This document shows positions 51,077 to 59,448 of a DNA stretch of 64,000 nucleotides, in pieces. The translations under genes were made by a program, and so were the position numbers. This DNA is from Sporolactobacillus kofuensis (GTDB taxonomy: Bacteria; Bacillota; Bacilli; Bacillales; Sporolactobacillaceae). The number at the start of each line of letters is the position of its first letter. The stretch's first letter is position 1. The DNA lies in NCBI RefSeq assembly GCF_024125425.1, contig NZ_JAMXWN010000002.1:186001-250000 (forward strand), given 5' to 3'. The notes below the pieces were generated by a model. That model was not told the DNA's origin and made no database searches. It saw only the letters and a program-made list of their open reading frames with translations.

Positions 51077-52978
51077 ATGTCTGGAAGTTCAATCAAAGTT
51101 AGAGTACAAAAATTCGGCAACTTCCTAAGTTCAATGATCTTACCCAACATTGGCGCATTTATCGCTTGGGGGCTGATCACCGCACTCTTTATCCCGACAG
51201 GGTGGCTGCCAAATAAAGAATTGGCGACGATGGTTGATCCACTTGTAAAATATCTACTGCCAATTTTAATTGGTTATTCGGGCGGTAAACTTGTATTTGG
51301 CCATCGAGGCGGAGTTGTTGGTTCCATCGCTACCGCAGGGGTCATCGTTGGTACCGATATTCCGATGTTTCTTGGTGCAATGATTATGGGTCCGCTCGGT
51401 GGCTATGTCATTAAAAAGTTTGACAAATCCATTGAAGGCAAAGTCAAAACCGGTTTTGAAATGCTTGTCGATAACTTCTCTGCAGGTATTCTTGGTGCAC
51501 TACTAGCGATTGTTGCATTTTATGCAATTGGACCGGTTGTTGATGCGATCAGCGGTGCACTTGCTTCAGGTGTTGAATGGCTCGTGCATGCCGGCTTGCT
51601 TCCACTTGCCAGTCTGTTTATTGAGCCAGGCAAAATACTATTCTTAAACAATGCGATCAACCATGGTGTATTAACACCGATTGCGGTTGAACAGGCACGT
51701 CAATATGGAAAGTCTGTACTCTTTTTCCTTGAAGCAAATCCTGGTCCTGGTATGGGCGTTCTGCTGGCCTATTGCTTCTTTGGAAAAGGCAATGCGAAAA
51801 AGTCGGCCCCAGGTGCTGCAATTATTCACTTTTTCGGTGGGATTCACGAGATCTATTTTCCTTACATTTTAATGAAACCGCTCTTAATTCTAGCGACCAT
51901 TGCCGGCGGTATGAGCGGCATCTTTACCTTGGTTACGTTAAAAGGCGGACTCGTCGGACCGGCATCTCCAGGTAGCTTTCTCGCAATGCTGGCGGTTACT
52001 CCGAAATCCTTTGGCAGCTTTGTAGCCAACATTGCGGATGTTCTTGTTTCATTAACAGTGTCCTTCGTCATCTCCATGCTGATCCTGAAAATGGATAAGT
52101 CTGAAAATGCAGATCTTGAGGAAGCAACACGGAAAATGGAAAGCATGAAAGGAAAGAAAAGTAGAGTTTCCGATGTGCTGACAACTAGCGATGGATTCGA
52201 TCCAAAAGCTGTAAAAAAAATCGTCTTTGCCTGTGATGCAGGTATGGGGTCGAGCGCGATGGGGGCGTCACTGCTTCGAAAGAAAGTGAAAGCTGCAGGT
52301 CTTGACATTAATGTGACCAACACGGCAGTCAGCGCAATACCGGGCGATGCACAGATCGTGGTCACTCAATCCGAATTGACGCCAAGAGCACGAGACAAAG
52401 CGCCGAGCGCATACCACATTTCCGTAGACAACTTCTTGAGCAGTCCTGAGTATGATCTACTGATCAATCAGCTGAGCAAAGGAGAAACAGTCGAACCGGC
52501 ACCAGGTGTTAAAGCGGAAACACAGCCATTCGTTGATGGGACGATCCTACGTAAGGAAAATGTATTCATCAAGCAATCGTTTAAGACCAAGGAAGAAGTC
52601 ATTCGTTTTGCCGGTCAAAAGCTCGTGGAAGGCGGGTACGTCAAACCGTCCTACGTCGAAGGCATGATTGCACGTGATCAGCTGATGTCCACATACATGG
52701 GAAATGGGATTGCGATCCCTCATGGCACTGAAGACGTGAAAAAGGAAGTGCTCGCATCAGGTATTGTCATTGTTCAAATCCCGGACAGCGTTGATTTTGA
52801 TGGAAACAAAGTTCGTCTTGTCTTCGCAATTGCCGGAAAGAATAATGGGCATTTAGAAATTCTTTCAAAAATTGCCATTGCCTGCTCGGATGTAATCAAC
52901 GTCGGCGAGATGGTACGTGCACAATCAATCGATGAATTGCTGGAAACGATTAATAAAGCAGCAGCACAAAACGGGTAA
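51077..52978 (+). CDS. mtlA: Mannitol PTS permease, EIICBA fusion
   Basis: A protein of 633 residues from ATG 51077, with GGAGGAG eight bases upstream; the frame is open to a TTG at 51059. The IIC domain (about 1-340) opens VQKFGNFLSSMILPNIGAF and has FLGAMIMGPLGGY and GGIHEIYFPYILMKP. The IIB domain has IVFACDAGMGSSAMGASLL (phospho-Cys C386), and the IIA domain (about 490-633) has MGNGIAIPHGTEDVKK (phospho-His H549). It imports mannitol as mannitol-1-phosphate. Many bacilli have a separate IIA (MtlF); here it is fused as in E. coli MtlA. It leads the mtlA-mtlR-mtlD operon. Confidence 0.95.
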   Translation: MSGSSIKVRVQKFGNFLSSMILPNIGAFIAWGLITALFIPTGWLPNKELATMVDPLVKYLLPILIGYSGGKLVFGHRGGVVGSIATAGVIVGTDIPMFLGAMIMGPLGGYVIKKFDKSIEGKVKTGFEMLVDNFSAGILGALLAIVAFYAIGPVVDAISGALASGVEWLVHAGLLPLASLFIEPGKILFLNNAINHGVLTPIAVEQARQYGKSVLFFLEANPGPGMGVLLAYCFFGKGNAKKSAPGAAIIHFFGGIHEIYFPYILMKPLLILATIAGGMSGIFTLVTLKGGLVGPASPGSFLAMLAVTPKSFGSFVANIADVLVSLTVSFVISMLILKMDKSENADLEEATRKMESMKGKKSRVSDVLTTSDGFDPKAVKKIVFACDAGMGSSAMGASLLRKKVKAAGLDINVTNTAVSAIPGDAQIVVTQSELTPRARDKAPSAYHISVDNFLSSPEYDLLINQLSKGETVEPAPGVKAETQPFVDGTILRKENVFIKQSFKTKEEVIRFAGQKLVEGGYVKPSYVEGMIARDQLMSTYMGNGIAIPHGTEDVKKEVLASGIVIVQIPDSVDFDGNKVRLVFAIAGKNNGHLEILSKIAIACSDVINVGEMVRAQSIDELLETINKAAAQNG

Positions 52979-53042
52979 GTGCTCCCACAAGAAATCGTCT
53001 GTTCGTTATGCTATGGTATAGGAAAAAAGGCGGACGAATTGT

Positions 53043-55133
53043 ATGTATGTGACCAATCGAGAAAAAACCATACTTGAGCTGCTGATGAAGACAAGCGGTA
53101 GGCATTCAGCGTTATCGATGGCGTCCTATCTCCAGGTCAGTGTGCGAACGGTTCACCGCGACTTGAAAAATGTTGAGAAAATGCTTAAACCGTTTGGACT
53201 TCAATTGATCCAAAATGAAGATAAGACCCTGCAAATTCAAGGGCCAAACGAAGCGGTGTTCAAGCTGGTACAGGAGCTTTCAAAAATAAAACCGGTGGAT
53301 TTATCGGCAAAAGAGCGTAAACTCCTGCTGTTTCTGAAACTTTTTAATACTGATGAGCCCATGAAAATAGGACCGCTAGCAAAGGAACTGGGCATCTCGT
53401 CCACAACATTAGGCGGTTATCTGGATGAATTATCCACATGGATGGAGGATTTTGAGGCCCATGTGGTACGAAAACGCGGCGTCGGTGTACAACTAACCGG
53501 GTCGGAACGATCCAAACGAACAGCGTTTGCGCATTTTTACTTGTTCTATTTTAATGAGGAACTGATTGAGGCAATTTTTCAGATCAACCATCAGCAGCCG
53601 AATCGGGGCATACGTGTCCTGCATTATATTAAGTCGGACTATCTGTCGGCGGTTGATCAGGTGATGAAGCATAATAGGAACCTTTATACAGAACTTGCGG
53701 ATAGTGATTATGTCAGCTTTCTCATTCAGGTGTGTATCGCCTTGCAGCGATTTGAGAGCGGACATCCACTTGAGGAGACAGAAGCAGAAGATAATGAGAA
53801 ACAAAATAGTCACGAAAGAGAAGCTTTGTCTTTTATTGAGAAGCTTTGTGGACTTCTATCCGATCAATTAGGCATTGTGCTTCCGGACCAGGAAAAGGCA
53901 TTCATGGTGACATTGCTTAAAGGGTCACGGCTTCAAAATGCCGAATCCATATATTTTGATCAGGTCATTACAGGTAAGGCAATAAAAAAATTGATCCAGC
54001 ACGTTTCGCAGCAGCTGCAGGTAGATTTGACCAGCGATTTCTCTCTGTTTCAAGGATTGCTGGCACATTTGGAACCGTCGCTATTCCGAATCAGAAAAGA
54101 CCTTGCTACGTTCAATCCGCTGACGCAGCAAATCAAGGACCGGTTTCCTGTGCTGTTCAAGATTACTGAACAGGCTTTGCAGCAGGTGTTTCAGCAAATC
54201 CAGTTTCCTGATGACGAGATTGCCTATATTGTGCTGCACTTCGGCTCCGCCCTAGAACAACGCAAGCAGATACGAAACATCCATGCATTAATCGTTTGTC
54301 CGACGGGAATCGGTGCATCGAAAATGCTTGCTGCAAGACTTAGAAAAGAAATGCCGGAGCTGTACTCGGTGCAAACGGCTTCGATCCATGACATGAGACG
54401 TATGGATTTAGATACTTTTGATCTGATTCTATCTACTGTTCATTTGCCAAAACAGAAAATACCGTGCCTGTTTGTGAATCCGTTGTTAAGTAAAGAGGAT
54501 ATTGCAGCAATCGAACAAGTCACGCGCGATTTGTCGAAAAGCAGGAGCGGTGTAGAACTGCTTCCGGTACGAATAGTTTCCAGTCCTGAGGCTGCCGGGC
54601 AACGCTCACTGCAGCAGTTGATGGATGAAGTGGATCAAGCGCAATCGGCCATCCGTAGCATTTTAAAAAACTTTTCGGTAATCCAAGTGAGCAAGGCAGA
54701 AAAAATGAATGATGTGTTGATCCAATTAATTGACACCTGCTTTGATCAATCCATTATCGATGATCGTGAATCCGTCTATTGGCGGTTGATTGAACGTGAA
54801 CGAATGGCGGGACTTGCCGTTCCGGGAACGAATATGGCACTGTTTCATTGCCGAGCTAAGTCGGTACGGCATTTAAGCTTCAAAATTGCGCATTCAAATC
54901 AGGCTTTTGATTTGGCAGCAATGGACGGCGGGATGTGTTCGGTCAGTAATTTTCTGCTCATGCTTGCGCCCGACCGCTTAGATCCGGTCGCTCAGGAAGT
55001 GATCAGCACAATCAGTTCGTCACTCGTTGAAGATCGCGAAAGCACGTTAATTTTCGCATCTGCGAATGAACCGATGATTCATGCGAAATTAGAAGCATTG
55101 TTCTATCGATTTTTCATTCAAAAATTAAAATAA
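53043..55133 (+). CDS. mtlR: PRD-containing activator MtlR
   Basis: A protein of 696 residues. The N-terminal helix-turn-helix (about 1-70) has MASYLQVSVRTVHRDLKNVEK, and a second HTH-like region (about 80-150) has ELGISSTTLGGYLDELS. Two PRD domains follow (about 185-285, 300-400), with HVVRKRGVG between the HTH region and PRD1 and IAYIVLHFGSALEQR near the end of PRD2. A IIB-like domain has LIVCPTGIGASKMLAARL (C near 419), and a C-terminal IIA-like domain has RERMAGLAVPGTNMALFHCR. It activates mtl transcription when its PRD and IIB sites are appropriately phosphorylated by PTS proteins, including MtlA. The ATG is 64 bp after mtlA. Confidence 0.93.
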   Translation: MYVTNREKTILELLMKTSGRHSALSMASYLQVSVRTVHRDLKNVEKMLKPFGLQLIQNEDKTLQIQGPNEAVFKLVQELSKIKPVDLSAKERKLLLFLKLFNTDEPMKIGPLAKELGISSTTLGGYLDELSTWMEDFEAHVVRKRGVGVQLTGSERSKRTAFAHFYLFYFNEELIEAIFQINHQQPNRGIRVLHYIKSDYLSAVDQVMKHNRNLYTELADSDYVSFLIQVCIALQRFESGHPLEETEAEDNEKQNSHEREALSFIEKLCGLLSDQLGIVLPDQEKAFMVTLLKGSRLQNAESIYFDQVITGKAIKKLIQHVSQQLQVDLTSDFSLFQGLLAHLEPSLFRIRKDLATFNPLTQQIKDRFPVLFKITEQALQQVFQQIQFPDDEIAYIVLHFGSALEQRKQIRNIHALIVCPTGIGASKMLAARLRKEMPELYSVQTASIHDMRRMDLDTFDLILSTVHLPKQKIPCLFVNPLLSKEDIAAIEQVTRDLSKSRSGVELLPVRIVSSPEAAGQRSLQQLMDEVDQAQSAIRSILKNFSVIQVSKAEKMNDVLIQLIDTCFDQSIIDDRESVYWRLIERERMAGLAVPGTNMALFHCRAKSVRHLSFKIAHSNQAFDLAAMDGGMCSVSNFLLMLAPDRLDPVAQEVISTISSSLVEDRESTLIFASANEPMIHAKLEALFYRFFIQKLK

Positions 55134-55148
55134 AAAGGACTGAGAATC

Positions 55149-56300
55149 ATGCAAGAAGTCGTACATTTTGGTGCAGGCAATATTGGAAGAGGTTTCATCG
55201 GAGGTCTATTTGCGGAATCAGGCTATCATGTCCAGTTCGTAGACATCGCCGAACAAATTATTGACGCTTTAAATGAGAAACAAACATATACAGTTAGAAC
55301 GGCGGCAGAAAACTCAGAAGCGATTACGATTCACAATGTTTCCGGTATTAATAGCAAAACCAATCCTGAGCAAGTGGTTGCGGCCATTGGTAAAGCGGTT
55401 TATCTGACGACAGCAATCGGTCCGAAAGTACTTCCGTTTATTGCACCGCTGATTGCGAAGGGGCTGGCTGAACGCATAAAACATACTGATGCAAAAATCT
55501 ATGTAATCGCTTGCGAGAACCAGATCAATGCTACAGATTTGTTGAAGAAAGAAGTTCTGAAAGCATTAGATGAAGAAACGATTAAAAAGCTTGAAGGAAC
55601 AGTTTATTTCTTAAATTCGGCGGTCGACCGTATTGTGCCACTGCAGCATAACGAGGAACTGCTCGATGTGCTGGTTGAGGATTATCATGAGTGGATCGTT
55701 GAAACGGATCAATCACTTCCTGAAGTGAAAGGTATGCAAATTGTTCCGGATTTAGCTCCATATATCGAACGCAAATTGTTTACGGTAAATACCGGACATG
55801 CTACAACGGCTTATCTCGGCTATCAAGCAGGAAAAAATAAGATTCATGAAGCACTCGGCGATCCGGCTATTTATCAAGATGTCAAGGCAACGATTGAGGA
55901 AACCGGTGCTTACCTGATCAAGCGCTACGGCTTTAAACCCGAAGTGCACGAACAGTACATTGAGAAAATTCTGCACCGCTTCCAGAATCCGAAGTTGAAT
56001 GATGATGTCACCCGTGTCGGCCGTTCGCCGCTACGGAAACTCGGACCCGAGGATCGACTTGTGAAACCGGCACGTGAGGCAGAAAAACTCGGTTTGTCTT
56101 TTACACATCTAGCAAAGGTCATGGCAGCAGCTCTGCGCTTCGATTTTGCAGAAGACACCGAAGCGGTGAAGCTTCAAGAACTGTTGAAAGAAAAAGGTGT
56201 ACTTGCTGCTTTGAGTGAAGTGAGCGGTCTTGCTGCAGACGATCCGATCACCAAAGAAGCGATTCGCTATTACGAGAACAGCGGTTTGCTGAAAAAATGA
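55149..56300 (+). CDS. mtlD: Mannitol-1-phosphate 5-dehydrogenase
   Basis: A protein of 383 residues. The NAD-binding site is VVHFGAGNIGRGFIGGLFAESG near the start, followed by LTTAIGPKVLPFIAPLIAKGL, YVIACENQINATDLLK and the polyol-dehydrogenase signature around YIERKLFTVNTGHATTAYLGY. It oxidises mannitol-1-phosphate to fructose-6-phosphate in the cytoplasm. It is 15 bp after mtlR, with AAAAGGACTGAG before the ATG. A terminator follows. Confidence 0.95.
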   Translation: MQEVVHFGAGNIGRGFIGGLFAESGYHVQFVDIAEQIIDALNEKQTYTVRTAAENSEAITIHNVSGINSKTNPEQVVAAIGKAVYLTTAIGPKVLPFIAPLIAKGLAERIKHTDAKIYVIACENQINATDLLKKEVLKALDEETIKKLEGTVYFLNSAVDRIVPLQHNEELLDVLVEDYHEWIVETDQSLPEVKGMQIVPDLAPYIERKLFTVNTGHATTAYLGYQAGKNKIHEALGDPAIYQDVKATIEETGAYLIKRYGFKPEVHEQYIEKILHRFQNPKLNDDVTRVGRSPLRKLGPEDRLVKPAREAEKLGLSFTHLAKVMAAALRFDFAEDTEAVKLQELLKEKGVLAALSEVSGLAADDPITKEAIRYYENSGLLKK

Positions 56301-56328
56301 AGTGATTCTGCTTCAATATAAATAAACA

Positions 56329-56372
56329 AAGAAGAGGGTGTCTCATAGAAAATGGGGCACCCTCTTCTTACA
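56329..56372 (+). terminator. Terminator of the mtl operon
   Basis: AAGAAGAGGGTG and CACCCTCTTCTT are perfect arms around a 17-nt loop. The T tract is weak, but no gene follows on this strand for over 1 kb. Confidence 0.7.
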
Positions 56373-56501
56373 AGTGGTCAAGTTGTTTTTATATCGCGTT
56401 TCATATTTAAATTCATGCGCTATTCATATTTTAGCTAGGAATCAAAGAAGCATTCACACAGATTGATAGCTTACAGGCTTTTCAGCCAGGTAAATCCTTA
56501 A

Positions 56502-56835
56502 TCATTTCAAAATCTGTTTCTTAGTTTCCGGCCCCCACAGGATCTTCAGCACAGCGACAATGGCCATAAAGATACCGATTGTGATAAAAATGCTGACGGT
56601 TCCCTGAGTGTCGAGTAAACCCGCAACAGCATAGGGCGTGATAATGGTAAAGAAGCGTCCGACCGCCTGTGCTGTTCCGTTACCGCGCATCCGCAAACTG
56701 TGTCGGAAAGAGTTCAGGGACATAGATGGCAAGACCGATTGCCATAAGGAGGTAAATGCATACGGTCAGCAGAAAACCGATGATCATGATTGCGGTCGGA
56801 TCCGTTTGAAATGCATAAGAGTATCCGAAGCCTTG
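56502..56835 (-). pseudogene. Decayed C-terminal end of an MFS transporter
   Basis: On the minus strand, one frame reads GYSYAFQTDPTAIMIIGFLL, then YLLMAIGLAIYVPELFPTQF, and hits a stop near 56690. The next frame continues RMRGNGTAQAVGRFFTIITP, YAVAGLLDTQGTVSIFITIG and WGPETKKQILK. Joined by one base they form the last three helices of a sugar-porter-like MFS protein, with the E-LFPT..RMRG motif normal for the loop before helix 11. Everything N-terminal is missing; upstream sequence shows no homology. It is a truncated and frameshifted remnant, next to the tRNA-Gln gene. Confidence 0.8.
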
Positions 56836-56949
56836 CAAGCACGTGAGGCGCCTAAAAAGATGGCGCAACAGGACAAAAAACAGCCACAAAAATCAAGCTA
56901 CTTTAGGAGCAGAATCACCTACAGCTTATTCTTCAGCAGCCATTTGAAA

Positions 56950-56991
56950 AAAAGCCCGAATTTCTTATCAATCAAGAAATTCGGGCTTTTA
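56950..56991 (-). terminator. Terminator after tRNA-Gln
   Basis: AAAGCCCGAATTTCTT and AAGAAATTCGGGCTTT are perfect arms around a 7-nt loop with a T tail on the minus strand. Confidence 0.85.
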
Positions 56992-56996
56992 TGCGA

Positions 56997-57068
56997 TTAC
57001 CCCATCAGGATTCGAACCTGAGCATCACGGAATCAGAATCCGTTGCCTTACCGCTTGGCCATGGGGTA
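56997..57068 (-). tRNA. tRNA-Gln (anticodon CUG)
   Basis: A 72-nt cloverleaf on the minus strand: acceptor TACCCCA/TGGGGTA, D arm GCC/GGC with AAGCGGTAA, anticodon stem ACGGA/TCCGT with loop TTCTGAT, so anticodon CTG, and T arm TCAGG/CCTGA with TTCGAAT. Discriminator A; no CCA encoded. The body resembles the usual bacillar tRNA-Gln(UUG), apart from the anticodon and acceptor. Confidence 0.9.
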
Positions 57069-57669
57069 ATGAATCAGAACAAGAAATATTATAACCAGAA
57101 TGCATTTGAATTGCAAGCGTTTATTGGAAAAAAATTAATAAAGAACAAGGATAATGGCAGTGATCGGGGGATTAAGCCACATTGATATAAAAATGGAAGA
57201 GGGGACAAAGTCTAGATAAATCATTTCTGGGATGGATATTAATAAAAGCGCGATTAACAATGAGTGGAAAGCGATCAACAAATTATAATATGCAATTAGA
57301 GTGACTTGATAAAATATCTTATGATCGAAACCGAGCGGCAAGCTGCAAATGTACTAGAGCGGCCGCACAAGTCATGATTAATGGATAGGCGCGCCGTCAA
57401 TAAAATAGGTGGATTGTCCGAGGAGTATTGATCGTAATTTACATTTAGTGGCATAATAGACTTATTGTTTTGTGCTCGTCTAAAGAACAGGCTACAAAGA
57501 TAAGACATAGATAAAAAATAGTTTCTCTTCCCCCTGGATCGGTCATTTTCGCAAAAAAGATCTGTGTGTATGAAAACGGACGATCAAGACACCCTCGGTT
57601 TCAGATTCCATCTGGTGTACTGCAAATTGAATCCATCCCGTGGAAGTTAGAACTTAAGGAGAGATGAAT
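57069..57669. other. Intergenic region, no gene supported
   Basis: About 600 bp between tRNA-Gln and the mannose-1-phosphate gene. Short frames occur but none has a ribosome binding site or protein-like composition. Two rare GC-only octamers lie close together in otherwise AT-rich DNA: GCGGCCGC at 57359-57366 (preceded by TACTAGAG) and GGCGCGCC at 57388-57395. The end carries the ribosome binding site of the next gene. Confidence 0.5.
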
Positions 57670-59046
57670 ATGCGTTTAGTTTTGTTGTCAGGCGGTTCTG
57701 GAAAGCGGCTATGGCCTTTATCCAATGATGCGCGATCCAAACAATTTCTAAGAGTGCTTGAGGACCGTGAACAGCACTTATCCTCGATGGTCCAACGTGT
57801 TTTTGGTCAGTTAAAGGAAGTTGGCTTAGGGGATTCAACAGTCGTTGCAACGGGCAAAGGTCAGGTAGAAATGCTTGAGAGTCAACTTGGCAAGAATGTG
57901 CCGTTGATCGTTGAACCTGAGCGCCGCGACACCTTCCCGGCAATCGCGCTTGCGGCAGCTTATCTCTACACGATGACAGAGGCATCACTTAATGATGCAG
58001 TCGCGGTATTACCAGTCGATCCATACGTCGATACCGCTTTCTTTGAACGCATACTTGATTTGGAGAAATTACTCGAGAACACCGATGCCGATTTGGCATT
58101 GATGGGGGTTACGCCGACATATCCATCTGAGAAATACGGTTATATTGTTCCCGAAAAGGACGAGCATAAGGATTATATCAGAGTTGATCATTTTACCGAG
58201 AAGCCGAATACGGAATTGGCGAAACAGTTGATTAAAGAGTCCGCCCTCTGGAATTGTGGTGTATTCGCATTCCGACTGAACTATGTCCTTTCCATTTTGA
58301 AATCACTCGGATTGCCGCTTGATTATGAGGAACTTTCGCAACAATTCACGAAGTTGCCGAAAATCAGCTTTGACTATGCAGTAGTGGAAAAAGCGAAAAA
58401 GATTGTGGCATTACCTTATGATGGTTTCTGGAAAGACCTTGGAACGTGGAATACACTCACTGAAGAAATGGCGACAAAACAAATCGGAAAAGGCATCATC
58501 AGTAATGATTCTGAGAATACACATCTGATTAACGAGTTGGATTTGCCCGTAACCGTGCTAGGTGTTTCCAATGCGATCGTTGCGGTAAGTCCGGATGGTA
58601 TTCTGGTTTCCGATAAGGAACAGAGTCCGCGAATTAAAGAAGTGATGAAAGGCTTCGACCAGCGCCCGATGTATGAAGAGCGCCAATGGGGATCCTATCG
58701 GGTCCTGGATTACTCACGCTACTCAGCAAATAATGAAGAAGTGCTGACGAAGAAAATAAAGATTGATCAAGGCGCAAATCTTAGCTACCATTGCCATCAC
58801 ATGCGCCAGGAAGTTTGGACGATTGTCAAGGGCCATGGACGTTACGCGGAAAATGGCGTGATTCGCTCAATCAAACCAGGTGATGTCGTAATTGTTCAAG
58901 CAGAGACATTACATGCGATAATCGCAGATGAAGCTCTGGAATTGATCGAAGTTCAGATCGGCAGCCAACTAATAGAAGAAGACATTGACCGTAAATACAT
59001 GAAATGGGAAGAAATAGAAGAAAATTGCGCGCAGGTCCGCGGATAA
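57670..59046 (+). CDS. manC: Mannose-1-phosphate guanylyltransferase with cupin (mannose-6-phosphate isomerase type II) domain
   Basis: A protein of 458 residues from ATG 57670; AGGAG eight bases upstream favours it over ATG 57664. The nucleotidyltransferase domain has LLSGGSGKRLWPLSNDARSKQF at the start, PLIVEPERRDTFPAIALA, VLPVDPYVD, YGYIVP and FTEKPN. The C-terminal cupin part (about 335-455) has ERQWGSYRVLD, YHCHHMRQEVWTIVKGHG and GDVVIVQAETLHAI, with the metal histidines of a type II isomerase. ManC/AlgA-type enzymes make GDP-mannose; the cupin may add isomerase activity. It could supply mannosyl groups for envelope glycans such as those built by the glycosyltransferases at 1-2605; that link is speculative. 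Confidence 0.9.
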   Translation: MRLVLLSGGSGKRLWPLSNDARSKQFLRVLEDREQHLSSMVQRVFGQLKEVGLGDSTVVATGKGQVEMLESQLGKNVPLIVEPERRDTFPAIALAAAYLYTMTEASLNDAVAVLPVDPYVDTAFFERILDLEKLLENTDADLALMGVTPTYPSEKYGYIVPEKDEHKDYIRVDHFTEKPNTELAKQLIKESALWNCGVFAFRLNYVLSILKSLGLPLDYEELSQQFTKLPKISFDYAVVEKAKKIVALPYDGFWKDLGTWNTLTEEMATKQIGKGIISNDSENTHLINELDLPVTVLGVSNAIVAVSPDGILVSDKEQSPRIKEVMKGFDQRPMYEERQWGSYRVLDYSRYSANNEEVLTKKIKIDQGANLSYHCHHMRQEVWTIVKGHGRYAENGVIRSIKPGDVVIVQAETLHAIIADEALELIEVQIGSQLIEEDIDRKYMKWEEIEENCAQVRG

Positions 59047-59065
59047 TATGAGTTTTACGTAAGGA

Positions 59066-59096
59066 GTAAAGAGGGAAAGCCTCTTTGCTCTTTTTT
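59066..59096 (+). terminator. Terminator after manC
   Basis: AAAGAGG and CCTCTTT pair around a 5-nt loop, followed by GCTCTTTTTT. Confidence 0.65.
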
Positions 59097-59124
59097 GATC
59101 GAAAATAAGTGGTGGAGAAAAATC

Positions 59125-59304
59125 GAACTTAATAGAGTAACAAATGAACTTAAGGAAAGAAAAACCAAACCTAATCGGGAAGAAGTCGAACCTAAGAAAT
59201 TAAACCGAACCGAGTCGGATAAAAGTCGAACCCAACCCAGTAGGAATCGAACCTAACCGAATGAAAATCGCACCCATCCAAGCTGGAAGGGAACGTAATC
59301 ATCC
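59125..59304 (+). repeat. 21-bp-phased repeat array C (GAACCTAA type)
   Basis: Units begin at 59125, 59146, 59167, 59188, 59207, 59228, 59249, 59270 and 59291, opening GAACTTAA, GAACTTAA, AAACCTAA, GAACCTAA, GAACCGAG, GAACCCAA, GAACCTAA, GCACCCAT and GAACGTAA. All steps are 21 bp except one 19-bp step (59188 to 59207). The array begins after the manC terminator and decays toward 59304. Confidence 0.88.
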
Positions 59305-59448
59305 AGGCCTTCAATCAGGTTTATTCACCATATTTTTCCTTGCCTTTTGCTTTGTGCTAGAATGCATATGAGAAGATGTTCGCGCCTGTTCGTCACTTTT
59401 TCCGAACGCAGAGAACACTACTATTTGAGTGAAAAGGAAGGTTGCAGA

